A stretch of DNA of 12,433 bases, taken from the NCBI GenBank assembly GCA_028284675.1, contig JANQRI010000018.1, positions 1 to 12,433 of the forward strand. The letters run 5' to 3'. Of this stretch, positions 1 to 8,176 are shown piece by piece. Made by a program: the position numbers and the translations under genes. The notes under the pieces were generated by a model, which did no database searches, had not been told where the DNA came from, and saw only the letters and a list, made by a program, of their open reading frames with translations. The DNA is from Gammaproteobacteria bacterium. GTDB lineage: Bacteria; Pseudomonadota; Gammaproteobacteria; HTCC5015. Each line of letters begins with the position of its first letter. The stretch's first letter is position 1.

Positions 1-3000
1 TGTGTTTCTGAGCATGTATTTGGGGATACTGTCAGCCTGTGTGTAGCTATTCGCCACTTCACCTTGCTTACCAATGAGTGAAATCATCGGAATCTCAGCT
101 GCATTTAAATTAAATGTTCCAGTAACCACTTGTCCGGCCTCAACCTCACCGCTTATCCGGCTGACGATTTTGTTCACTTCTCCGTCGCTCTTGCCTGTGG
201 CACTCCCTGAAACTGTGCTGGCTGACTTCAACTGCTGTTCCAGCACAGAAAGATTTGCTCTACGTGCCGCTTCATTATTTGTGATCTGTGTTTTCAGTGA
301 TTTAATCTGTTGATGGATATCCGCTGTCTGTTGATTCAGCGCGGCTGTGACTTGCTTGCTTTGCTGGATACCGTTGACTGTTGTCGCATTCTGAACTTTT
401 AATGCATCCGTTTGTGCAAGCGTCGCATTACGCTGAGCTTGCCGGGCATGAAACTCTGCTGAAGCCTGCTCCAGTTGCTTACGTATTCCCTCCGGAAAGC
501 CGGCATAAGCCTCAAAAGTCATATCACCCCGCACATCCAAGTGCAATCTGTTGAATGCTGATTGTAAAACCGCATTTTCGGTTGATGGCTTGGTTTCTTC
601 AACCGGTTGGCTTCCAACCACTATCGTGGACGGCCTTATTTCCGGCATTGCAGGTTTTTGATCAGGCTGTTGTAAAGTACCCGTTTCAAGGGATGCTTGA
701 TCAAACGGCTTTGTATCCTGTGGTGACGCATTGACTGTTTGATTGATCAAACCCGGGCCTTTCTCCTGAGGCTTTATACCACTGGGGTTCCGATTGTAAT
801 CACCACTCGTTGAGCGATCCGTTGTGTCAAACAGCTGCCCACCCTCTGCCCCTCCAGGCTTTTGTTGATCGACAATGCCACTCTCTTGATCAGAAGGCGT
901 TTGTGTCAGACTATCGGTTACCGGGCCACTCTCGTCTGAAGCATCGGCACCCACATCCTGGCCGCTATCGGTACCAGTGCCACCGGTCAAAACCTGCGCT
1001 AAAACACCAGCGGCAAACTCAAGTCTACCTTCAACTGCTGTTTTCATTTCGGACAACCGTGCGCCACCACCCTGCAAGTCATAAAACTGCATAGCCCCCT
1101 CACTATAAATCACCGGTATCAATGTTGGAACCAGTTGACCTTTACCATCAGGATAAGTAGGGCTTTCCGGAAAAATCGCATTTGGAATCGGCGCCGTCAG
1201 ATCGTCGGGACGCAAATGCGGCGGGATGGTTTGAATAATATTTTCCAACAACGTAACATTCTTTTCGTGCGGCTTAACCCCTTGATTCAACATATTATCA
1301 GAATAATTAAGCAGGCCCTGCAACTCTCCCTGTAATTCACTGATAGTGGTATTTTGAAATTCTGCAGCAATATCTCTTTCATCGTCATAATTGCCATACT
1401 CTGTAACTATTAAACTTATGCGTGCTTCAATACCCTCTGCTTTAGCCCTTTGCATAGTGATTTCCATAATTTGGAACAGCTCGGGAAGAAACGTGCGATT
1501 ACCAGCTAACGCAAACACGATCTCATCGCCGCCCATACGCACGACCGGTCCGTTTTGCTTTAAATCATCCAATAAAGCCTGATAGAATTTTTTAGGCTCC
1601 GCACCTTCACGAAATCTACTAATTGTATGTTCGAGCACTTCAGTGGCAGTCTGTTTATAAATTTCAAAAAACTTCGACTTCATTTCAGTCACAGCATCCT
1701 GTCCGGTCGCGAGTATTTCAGCCATCTCACGACCGGTTTGCCCGTCATTGACATCATGAACCAAAGTGCGTGCCTGATGAGACACATTAAGTGCACCGAT
1801 ATCTTTTAAATCAATATTCGCAACCGCCATACTTTTGATACCGGGAACCTGATGCAACATTCGATAGCGGGTCCAGAATATCTGTTCGGTCTGCCCACCA
1901 AGCCGTGGCGGCACCAATGCATTACTCTCAATAAACTGCTGATCAGCCTCCGTCAACGGTATGGATAATTCATCACCAGACTGATCAAGCTGCCTGCTTA
2001 AAGACTGTAAATAGGCAAGCTTGTCATACAGCGTCTGCCCGGAATCTGCGAACTGCTGCTGAATTGCGTCGATCCTTTCACGGGTAATTGGGTTCAGCAT
2101 GTCTGTATGACTGGCCACGCGCGTTGTTGCTTCAAACAGTCTACTCAACTCCAGCGGATTAGTGATCGGTACATACTGTTGATCAACGTTATATTGCTTT
2201 GCATCAACCTCTTTGAACGTAACAAGGCCGTCTGTATTTTTACCGTGTACACGTACTTTCGTTACAAATGTCTGGGCTTCTTCACTAATCCGTTTTTTAC
2301 GCAGCTCTACCCCCAAATTAATACCGAGTGTGGTCTGCCCATCCAATTCCTCCGAGAGCTTGTGACTGATACCGTCTATCGACAATACCAGTTCTGCATG
2401 TGTTGCCTGATAGCCTTCCGGCAAAAATTGATTTGCATCATTGCGGAGCGGTATATTGGAAGCTGTATCTATAAAACCTTTCACCAGCGCACGGGCATCC
2501 AGTGCATATTTTTTGACCTGACCCCAGTTATCAAACCCATGCTCAGACGCCCAAATTAATGCCAATGCATCACCTGGTGTTTGTAACGGTTCAGTTACCA
2601 AAGGTCCGCTTTGCGTGGTCATTAAGTCTGCGCCAGGCGCCAGCCCCAGAAAAACCCGTGCCTCATTTATAAAGTTTGCCTGCACGTTAGCAAACTCAGC
2701 TTCAGGATTACTTTGCCGTTGTCGAGCTCGAGTCGGTGTTTCACCTGCCCGCAATTCCCGAATCGCTTCTTGTAACTTCAACATTAGCTGCTGCGACGAG
2801 CCTTCTTGTAACTGCTCACCCGCTTTGCTTTGCTCTATTTGCTGTTCAAGCCCGGCAAGCATTTGTGTTGCCTGTGGTTCAAAGCCTTGCCTGGCTTCCT
2901 GAAATAATCTCTCGTGGTACTGTTTGGGCAGATTGGTCACATAACGTAATGTACGGAACTCATCATCAGTCTTATCAATCTGCAATAAATCTATTCGATA

Positions 3001-3519
3001 CTGATCAACCTGCGGATCACCCTGCTGTCTCAGCTCTTCTTTTATCTCAGCAAAGGTCTGCAATACCGCCTGATGAATCATTGCTTTAGCCGGTACCAGC
3101 AGATTCTTATCAACGAAACCCGGCGATGATGCATCATTCACATCTTTTGTACTTTTAAGCATCAGATTAATCAGCTGCGGTGGCGGAGCACCGTGCTGTA
3201 AATGCAACGCCACCTGATCGTTAATGGTGACTGCGGTGTTTGCATGGAACAGCACTTCCGGAGCACTCATTTGCAACTTAAGCAGTTCCAGAAAGTCCTG
3301 TGGTCGCCTTGGATGTAACTGAAAACGGCTTTCACCACGGCGCCCTAATGGGTCGCCATCCCTTGGAGTGGGTTCTTCGGGCACAGCATTGTCATTCGTT
3401 TGCGCTATCAGCTGCTGCTGAATTGCATTCGAGAATGCCGCCTCGGGCAGCGCTGTAGGCGAAATCGCCGCTGCCTGATCATGCGGAATAGTTGCTGAAA
3501 CCCCGTGAACTGCTGTCAT
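1..3519 (-). CDS. Very large orphan protein with GGDEF/palm-like core, 3' end missing
   Basis: I do not recognise this protein as a whole. Reading the complement from the ATG at 3519-3517 gives 1173 codons without a stop, and the frame is still open at the window edge. The start is preceded by AAAGGT with 4 bases between. There is no signal peptide, no transmembrane segment and no cysteine in the visible part. Residues 1-550 are mostly helical, charged and Gln-rich. Residues about 554-712 resemble a GGDEF-type nucleotidyl-cyclase palm (VVRMGGDEIVFALAG at 659-673). Residues about 846-985 are a Gly/Ser/Thr/Asp/Gln/Pro-rich, probably disordered linker. Residues about 1009-1105 are a Gln/Ala/Asn-rich likely coiled coil. 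The gene lies 149 bases downstream of the RND pump gene on the same strand, so co-transcription is possible. Being cysteine-free and large would suit a secreted or injected protein, but no secretion signal is visible. I am sure of the gene and unsure of its function. Confidence 0.88.
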   Translation of the reverse strand, partial: MTAVHGVSATIPHDQAAAISPTALPEAAFSNAIQQQLIAQTNDNAVPEEPTPRDGDPLGRRGESRFQLHPRRPQDFLELLKLQMSAPEVLFHANTAVTINDQVALHLQHGAPPPQLINLMLKSTKDVNDASSPGFVDKNLLVPAKAMIHQAVLQTFAEIKEELRQQGDPQVDQYRIDLLQIDKTDDEFRTLRYVTNLPKQYHERLFQEARQGFEPQATQMLAGLEQQIEQSKAGEQLQEGSSQQLMLKLQEAIRELRAGETPTRARQRQSNPEAEFANVQANFINEARVFLGLAPGADLMTTQSGPLVTEPLQTPGDALALIWASEHGFDNWGQVKKYALDARALVKGFIDTASNIPLRNDANQFLPEGYQATHAELVLSIDGISHKLSEELDGQTTLGINLGVELRKKRISEEAQTFVTKVRVHGKNTDGLVTFKEVDAKQYNVDQQYVPITNPLELSRLFEATTRVASHTDMLNPITRERIDAIQQQFADSGQTLYDKLAYLQSLSRQLDQSGDELSIPLTEADQQFIESNALVPPRLGGQTEQIFWTRYRMLHQVPGIKSMAVANIDLKDIGALNVSHQARTLVHDVNDGQTGREMAEILATGQDAVTEMKSKFFEIYKQTATEVLEHTISRFREGAEPKKFYQALLDDLKQNGPVVRMGGDEIVFALAGNRTFLPELFQIMEITMQRAKAEGIEARISLIVTEYGNYDDERDIAAEFQNTTISELQGELQGLLNYSDNMLNQGVKPHEKNVTLLENIIQTIPPHLRPDDLTAPIPNAIFPESPTYPDGKGQLVPTLIPVIYSEGAMQFYDLQGGGARLSEMKTAVEGRLEFAAGVLAQVLTGGTGTDSGQDVGADASDESGPVTDSLTQTPSDQESGIVDQQKPGGAEGGQLFDTTDRSTSGDYNRNPSGIKPQEKGPGLINQTVNASPQDTKPFDQASLETGTLQQPDQKPAMPEIRPSTIVVGSQPVEETKPSTENAVLQSAFNRLHLDVRGDMTFEAYAGFPEGIRKQLEQASAEFHARQAQRNATLAQTDALKVQNATTVNGIQQSKQVTAALNQQTADIHQQIKSLKTQITNNEAARRANLSVLEQQLKSASTVSGSATGKSDGEVNKIVSRISGEVEAGQVVTGTFNLNAAEIPMISLIGKQGEVANSYTQADSIPKYMLRNT
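205..495 (-). other. Probable coiled-coil region of the orphan
   Basis: Residues about 1009-1105 are rich in Gln, Ala, Asn, Lys and Glu and contain no proline or glycine breaks except around 1056. Phrases such as KQLEQASAEFHARQAQ and IKSLKTQITNNEAARR show the a/d spacing of a coiled coil. The region follows the disordered linker and precedes a more beta-like stretch (GQVVTGTFNLNAAEIPMISL) that continues towards the window edge. Confidence 0.5.
1384..1860 (-). other. Degenerate GGDEF / nucleotidyl-cyclase palm-like domain inside the orphan
   Basis: Residues about 554-712 of the large protein. The segment MAVANIDLKDIGALN (564-578) resembles the first strand of GGDEF domains (pattern hhhDhDxFKxhND). 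D570 and N578 are eight apart, as are the metal-binding Asp and the substrate-binding Asn of PleD. The second signature, RMGGDEIVF (661-669), matches RxGGDEFxx except that Ile replaces the terminal Phe. ARISLIV (699-705) sits where the TxSIG strand is expected. About 90 residues separate the first strand from GGDEI, against about 40 in canonical diguanylate cyclases, so a helical insertion of roughly 50 residues is implied. No RxxD inhibitory site precedes GGDEI. The match is by eye and untested. Confidence 0.5.
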
Positions 3520-3668
3520 GCTGACCTTTTATATAGCTATATTTTGAGATGCTGTAATACGGCCATGTTAGTGATAAACCGCAGGCAGGCAAATACAGCT
3601 TAGGTCATAGGCTCGGACGTAATCAGTCCGTATAAAAAAGGTATATCTAACGAATGGTGTAGAGGATT
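3520..3668. other. Intergenic gap between RND pump gene and orphan, with 12-bp palindrome
   Basis: The 149-base AT-rich gap holds the perfect palindrome ATATAGCTATAT at 3531-3542, just upstream of the orphan's ribosome binding site. It also holds a short hairpin (CGGAC/GTCCG, 3614-3618 with 3626-3630). On the minus strand the T-run comes before this hairpin, not after it, so it does not read as an intrinsic terminator for the pump gene. I see no convincing -35/-10 pair, so read-through from the pump gene is possible. Confidence 0.45.
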
Positions 3669-6600
3669 TTATTCAGAAACCTGCGAAATCGCAGCTATTT
3701 CAGCTTTTTTATCCGCCAATGGCGCCAGCCAGCGGTACAGTGCCGGAATCACAAATAACGTTACCGCGGTCGCGAAACCGATACCGCCAAATACCACAAC
3801 CGCCAGCGCGCCACGGCTTTCGGAACCTGCCGATGATGAAACCATCAGCGGCACCGCGCCAAACATGGTCGCGACGGTGGTCATCAACACCGGCCGAAAA
3901 CGCTGCCTGGCGGCCTGCATTACCGCAGTCGCTATATCTTCTCCCCGGTCACGCAGCTGGTTCGCAAACTCTACGATTAATATACCGTTTTTTGCAATCA
4001 GCCCGACCAGCAACAGCAGGCCGATCTGACTGAATACATTCAGGCTGGTGCCGCTCAGCAACAATGCGAGCAAGCCGCCGGTCATAGCGATCGGCACGGT
4101 CAGTATCACGATCAGCGGGTGCACCCAGCTTTCGAATTGTGCAGCCAGTACCAGAAACACAATCAAAATCGCAAGGCCGAACGTCAGCCATAATGCACTG
4201 CCGGCTTCGGTAAAGGTGCGCGACATACCGGAGTAGCTGATACCTGCATCCGGCGGCAGGCTGTCTTTGATAATACCCTGCAGATAATCCAATGCTTCAC
4301 CGAGCGTATAATCCGGTCCCAATGAAGCCGACACGGTCACCGCCGGCAGGCGGTCCACGCGTTTTAATTCCTTGGGTACTGCGGACTCTTCAAGGCTGAC
4401 CAGATTGCTCAACGGAATCAGTTGCTGATTCTGCTCGGAGCGCACCTGCACCAGCGACAAGTCGTTGGGTGTTAAGCGCTGCGACTCATCCATTTGCACG
4501 ATCACATCATAGGACTCGTTGCGATCAATAAATGTCGACACTGTTCTTGAACCAAATAAGGCTTCCAGTGTTCGGGCAATGGTTTCAGTGCTGACACCAA
4601 TATCGGCGGCTTTATCACGAAAAATCCCAACCTGGATTTCCGGCTTGGTTTGCCGGTAATCTTTATCAAGATTGACCAATAATGGATTTGCGCGTGCCTG
4701 CTCGATGACCTGTTCAGCCCAGGAATTGGCCTGTTCATAGGTCGATGCACCGATTACGATTTGTACCGGTGAACGCGCACCGCGCTGCCCCAGACCGGCC
4801 GGGCTGACCGCAAAAGCGCGCACTCCCGGCAAGCCGAGCAGTTTTGGAAACAGCTCGTTGACGATTTCCTGCTGTGAACGTTTACGCTCGTTAATCGGTT
4901 TCAGGCGAACCACACCAAAACCGTTACTGACCGAACCGGGCCCGTCAAAACCGGGCGCAACCAGATACAAAAAACCACGCAGTTCGCCTTTTTCGCGTAA
5001 AGATTCGACCTGCTCGGCAATTTTCTGTGCCTGCCCCTGGCTGTAACGCAGACTGGAACCTTCCGGTGTATTAAAAGGAATAAACACCACACTGCGGTCC
5101 TCGGTCGGCGCAACCTCCTGAGGCAAAACCTTATATATAGCAACCGCCAACAACGATATGCCGACAGCACCCAGCAACACCATGCGAAAGCGGCTCTGGG
5201 TTGCCGCCAGCCACCCGATGTATCTGTCATTCAACCAGTCAAACCAGCGATTAAAGCGGTCCGGCGCATTGCGCTGCGGACTCAGAATGCGCGAACACAG
5301 CATTGGCGTTAATGTTAACGCGACAAAACTGGAAAAGATCACCGCGGCAGCCAGCGCGATGCCGAACTCGGTAAACAAACGGCCGACATCACCCTGCATA
5401 AATGACAACGGCACGAATACCGACACCAGCACCACAGTGGTTGCGATCACTGCGAAGGTGATCTGCCGGGCACCGCCGACCGCTGCCTGCAACGGTTTTT
5501 CTCCGGCTTCGATGCGCCGCTGTATGTTTTCGAGCACGACAATCGCATCATCAACCACCAGACCAATCGCAAGCACCAGCGCCAAGAGTGTTAACAGATT
5601 GATACTGAAACCCAATGCATGTAACGCAATCATCGATGCAATAATCGACACCGGTATTGCGATCGCCGGAATCATTGCGGAACGCAGCGATGCAAAAAAT
5701 ACATAAATCACAACCAATACTAAAAATACCGCAATAATCATTGCGGTCATCACTTCTTTGATCGACTCCTGAATAAATATTGAGCTGTCATACATGACCG
5801 CCATCTCGATACCCGGCGGCAAACCGGTCTGCACTTTTTCTACTTCTTTGCGCACACCGTCGGCAACCTGTAATGTATTTGCTTTGGATTGTCGTACGAT
5901 GCCCATACCGACCACCGGCCGGCCGTCGACGAACATCACTTTGCGGGTGGTATCCGAACTCATTTCCACTTTGGCGATATCACGCAGCCTGACCAGTGCG
6001 CCGCCGGATTCTCTAATAACAATCTGCGCAAACTCGTCCGCCGTGGTTAACCTGGAATTTAACCTGACGGTAAATTCACGTTGTTCAGACTCAATACGCC
6101 CGGCCGGAAGCTCCAGGTTTTCCCGCTGAATCGCGCTTATTACATCGTCTATCGTCAACTGCCTTGCGGCCAACGCCTCGCGGTTTAACCAGATACGCAT
6201 CGCATAAAACTGCGCACCACCGATAATTACAGATGCGACACCGGGCACCACCGAAAAACGGTCTTGCATATTGCGCACAATGTAATCGGTTAACTCCAGG
6301 CCATCATATGTATCGCTCCAGACTCCCAGCCACATCATTGCATTCGAATCGGCTTCAGCTTTCGCAATGCGCGGTGTTTCGGCAGCCTCAGGCAGACTGT
6401 CAGCAACCCTGGCAACTTTATCGCGCACATCGTTGGCCGCTGCATCGATATCGCGACTGAGCACAAACTCAATTGATACCGATGACAACTCATCGCGACT
6501 GGTGGAATTAATTCGCTTGATCCCGGCAATACCGCTGATCGCCGATTCAACCAGCTGGGTCACTTCGCGCTCAACCACCTGCGCGGATGCACCGGTGTAT

Positions 6601-6749
6601 GTCGTGGATATCGATACCACCGGCGGATCAATATCGGGATACTCACGCACCGCCAGACGCAGATAAGACGCAATACCGAGCACCACCAGCAACAGGCTCA
6701 TCACGGTGGCCAATACCGGCCGTTGAATTGATAAGTCGGAAATATACAT
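3669..6749 (-). CDS. HAE1/AcrB-family RND efflux pump, inner-membrane transporter
   Basis: A proton-driven efflux transporter that would work as a trimer in the inner membrane with the adaptor encoded just upstream and a TolC-type channel. Its 1026 residues are close to the usual length of the family. The N-terminus MYISDLSIQRPVLATVM is the standard family start (amphipathic helix running into TM1), which supports the ATG at 6749 even though the ribosome binding site is poor. Two large periplasmic loops (about 35-335 and 555-850) separate the membrane blocks. The proton-relay residues are visible: D400 and D401 in GLVVDDAIVVLEN (TM4), and K920 in VGLIAKNGILIVEFA (TM10). These match D407, D408 and K940 of AcrB. 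The family points to drugs, dyes, detergents or other amphiphiles, but the substrate cannot be read from sequence. The sequence looks intact and functional. Confidence 0.96.
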   Translation of the reverse strand: MYISDLSIQRPVLATVMSLLLVVLGIASYLRLAVREYPDIDPPVVSISTTYTGASAQVVEREVTQLVESAISGIAGIKRINSTSRDELSSVSIEFVLSRDIDAAANDVRDKVARVADSLPEAAETPRIAKAEADSNAMMWLGVWSDTYDGLELTDYIVRNMQDRFSVVPGVASVIIGGAQFYAMRIWLNREALAARQLTIDDVISAIQRENLELPAGRIESEQREFTVRLNSRLTTADEFAQIVIRESGGALVRLRDIAKVEMSSDTTRKVMFVDGRPVVGMGIVRQSKANTLQVADGVRKEVEKVQTGLPPGIEMAVMYDSSIFIQESIKEVMTAMIIAVFLVLVVIYVFFASLRSAMIPAIAIPVSIIASMIALHALGFSINLLTLLALVLAIGLVVDDAIVVLENIQRRIEAGEKPLQAAVGGARQITFAVIATTVVLVSVFVPLSFMQGDVGRLFTEFGIALAAAVIFSSFVALTLTPMLCSRILSPQRNAPDRFNRWFDWLNDRYIGWLAATQSRFRMVLLGAVGISLLAVAIYKVLPQEVAPTEDRSVVFIPFNTPEGSSLRYSQGQAQKIAEQVESLREKGELRGFLYLVAPGFDGPGSVSNGFGVVRLKPINERKRSQQEIVNELFPKLLGLPGVRAFAVSPAGLGQRGARSPVQIVIGASTYEQANSWAEQVIEQARANPLLVNLDKDYRQTKPEIQVGIFRDKAADIGVSTETIARTLEALFGSRTVSTFIDRNESYDVIVQMDESQRLTPNDLSLVQVRSEQNQQLIPLSNLVSLEESAVPKELKRVDRLPAVTVSASLGPDYTLGEALDYLQGIIKDSLPPDAGISYSGMSRTFTEAGSALWLTFGLAILIVFLVLAAQFESWVHPLIVILTVPIAMTGGLLALLLSGTSLNVFSQIGLLLLVGLIAKNGILIVEFANQLRDRGEDIATAVMQAARQRFRPVLMTTVATMFGAVPLMVSSSAGSESRGALAVVVFGGIGFATAVTLFVIPALYRWLAPLADKKAEIAAISQVSE

Positions 6750-6785
6750 TAGAAAGCAGCTATATCAGTAAACGAAAAGTTTTTC

Positions 6786-6985
6786 GAACCTGTCTCAAAA
6801 TTGCTCGGTTTTGGCATCCTGCGTCACTCTAACTCCTCCATCCCTGGAGTCGTGCGCTTGCTGATACTTCGTTAAAAGCTCGTTCAAAATGCGGGGCTGC
6901 GAAGCAGTAAATTATCTATAAACTCCGCTTTTTCACTCGCTTTTGCCTCGTTTCATCGGCGCTCGCTTAATTTTGAGATAGGTTC
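6786..6985. mobile_element. 200-bp MITE-like element between adaptor and pump genes
   Basis: The ends GAACCTGTCTCAAAATT (6786-6802) and AATTTTGAGATAGGTTC (6969-6985) are inverted repeats matching at 16 of 17 positions, and the unit is exactly 200 bp. A possible 2-bp TC direct repeat flanks it (6784-6785 and 6986-6987), but this is too short to be firm. Inside there is no gene. A small hairpin (CTCCA-tccc-TGGAG, 6836-6849) and several stop codons are present. The element begins 12 bases after the adaptor stop codon and ends 36 bases before the pump start codon, so it fills nearly all the intercistronic gap. Size, terminal repeats and lack of coding capacity fit a miniature inverted-repeat transposable element moved by a transposase encoded elsewhere. 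A long-loop regulatory hairpin is the alternative. Confidence 0.65.
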
Positions 6986-6997
6986 TCCATAAAGCAT

Positions 6998-8086
6998 TTA
7001 TTGTTCGGTATGTTCAGTAGCAACCGCATTCGGCAATTCAACCGGCACCCCGTCACGCAATTTTTGCAGACCGGCAGTTACAACCGGAACCCCTGCATCC
7101 AACCCCGCAAGAATCTCGACCTCACCACCGTTACGCTGACCAATCTGAACTTCCTGCAGTTTTGCCTTTTGTTCTTCCACCAGATATACAAACTGTTTAC
7201 GCCCCTGAGCAAGCAATGCCTCTTCCGGTATCAGCACCGCGTTTTGTTTTACATCCAGCGGCAAACTGATATTGATAAACAAACCCGGCTTAAGCAGTCC
7301 CTCCGTGTTTGGCACATAGCCTACCACCCGGACACTGCGTGTTCCGGCATCCACACGTGAATCAATTGCCGCGATTTTGCCGACAAACTGTTTGTCAGGA
7401 TAAGCCGCTGTGCGCGTATTAACCGGCAGGCCCGGTTGCAGTTTTGCGAGGTATACCTCCGGCACACTAAAGAAAAGTTTAATGTAACTGATATCATCCA
7501 ATGTTGTGATCCGGGTGCCCGGCTCGATCAGCGCACCCGGGCTGATTTCTTTCAGGCCGACCACGCCGCTGAACGGTGCACGAATTACCGCCTCCTCCAG
7601 CCGCGCCTTGGCCGCCAGCCTGCGTGCCGATGCGGCCCGCAGTTCGGCCTGCAACGCATCATATTCATCGCGCGATATGCTTCGTGACTTCAGCAGGCGT
7701 TCCGCCCGCTTTGCCTCAAGTTGCGCCTGATCATATTGCGCTTTTTCAACTTCGAGTTCGGCCCGCAGTTCGCGGGTATCCAGGCTGACCAATAAGTCAT
7801 CCTCCGCCACAGGCTGCCCGGACTCAAAATGTATCTCGGTGACAATACCCGACTCTTTTGCGGTGACTTCAATGGACTCCAGCGCCAGCGCCGTGCCGAC
7901 CCCTTCGTAAACCAGCGCAACCTGGTCCTGCCGTGACAGCGCGGTTTCAACCGTGACGGCGCGTGCAAATGCGGCATTCGCATTACCATTGTTTGCCGGC
8001 CAAAAGTACACCACAGCACAAACCAGCAGCACGGCCAACAAAGCTCCCGGCAGCCATCGGAAATTTTTAAGGTTTATCGCGTTCAT
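6998..8086 (-). CDS. RND efflux periplasmic adaptor (membrane fusion protein)
   Basis: Adaptor that bridges the inner-membrane RND pump and an outer-membrane channel. Of 362 residues, 1-10 are basic and about 12-29 form one hydrophobic segment. C23 in the segment is not in a lipobox (L-V precedes it), so the protein is probably held by an uncleaved anchor rather than lipidated. Two lipoyl half-motifs (about 68-102 and 166-200, with APFSGVVG and SPGALIEPG) flank an alpha-helical hairpin at about 104-165. A beta-barrel with FFSVPEVYLAKLQPG and a membrane-proximal domain follow. This order is that of the HlyD/AcrA-type adaptor family. The gene is upstream of the pump gene on the same strand, as usual for the pair, but 248 bases apart because of the inserted element. 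The ribosome binding site is weak. Confidence 0.95.
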   Translation of the reverse strand: MNAINLKNFRWLPGALLAVLLVCAVVYFWPANNGNANAAFARAVTVETALSRQDQVALVYEGVGTALALESIEVTAKESGIVTEIHFESGQPVAEDDLLVSLDTRELRAELEVEKAQYDQAQLEAKRAERLLKSRSISRDEYDALQAELRAASARRLAAKARLEEAVIRAPFSGVVGLKEISPGALIEPGTRITTLDDISYIKLFFSVPEVYLAKLQPGLPVNTRTAAYPDKQFVGKIAAIDSRVDAGTRSVRVVGYVPNTEGLLKPGLFINISLPLDVKQNAVLIPEEALLAQGRKQFVYLVEEQKAKLQEVQIGQRNGGEVEILAGLDAGVPVVTAGLQKLRDGVPVELPNAVATEHTEQ

Positions 8087-8105
8087 TTAGTTTTGCCACT
8101 ATCAC

Positions 8106-8133
8106 ACTATAGGTGCCCCGTCCGGTTTGTCCG
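8106..8133 (-). promoter_or_regulatory. Candidate promoter for the efflux genes
   Basis: On the minus strand CGGACA (8133-8128) and TATAGT (8111-8106) are separated by 16 bases and match the sigma70 boxes at 4/6 and 5/6 positions. The predicted transcript would start about 13 bases before the adaptor ATG, which is a short leader. The gap to pgeF also leaves read-through from rluD-pgeF possible. Confidence 0.35.
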
Positions 8134-8156
8134 GTGTACACCCGCTTAGTTCCGGT
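8120..8156. repeat. Operator-like palindrome and TCCGGT repeats upstream of the adaptor
   Basis: The perfect 10-bp palindrome GGTGTACACC (8133-8142) adjoins the candidate -35 box. The hexamer TCCGGT occurs three times on the plus strand (8121-8126, 8130-8135, 8151-8156). The first two copies extend to the heptamer GTCCGGT, spaced nine bases. Efflux operons often have such sites for a TetR-, MarR- or MerR-type regulator, but no regulator gene is in view. This is suggestive only. Confidence 0.35.
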
Positions 8157-8176
8157 TAGTTTCACATAAAGTACAT

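Noticed and set aside
2107..2559. A 150-residue plus-strand open frame
   Set aside because: It lies antisense within the large minus-strand orphan, lacks a ribosome binding site and has the erratic composition of a shadow frame.
3614..3630. Hairpin CGGAC/GTCCG as terminator of the pump gene
   Set aside because: The stem is 5 bp, and on the transcribed strand the T-run comes before the stem instead of after it.
5158..5706. A 182-residue plus-strand open frame
   Set aside because: It is antisense to the membrane part of the RND pump gene. Its Thr/Ala/Ile-rich composition is what the reverse reading of that gene gives.
6795..6910. Short stop-free minus-strand frame within the 200-bp element
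   Set aside because: It has no start codon with a ribosome binding site and lies entirely between the terminal repeats, so it is treated as part of the element and not as a gene.
7998..8086. Adaptor as a lipoprotein because of C23
   Set aside because: The residues before C23 are Leu-Val, and the -1 position needs Gly, Ala or Ser. The segment reads as an uncleaved membrane anchor.
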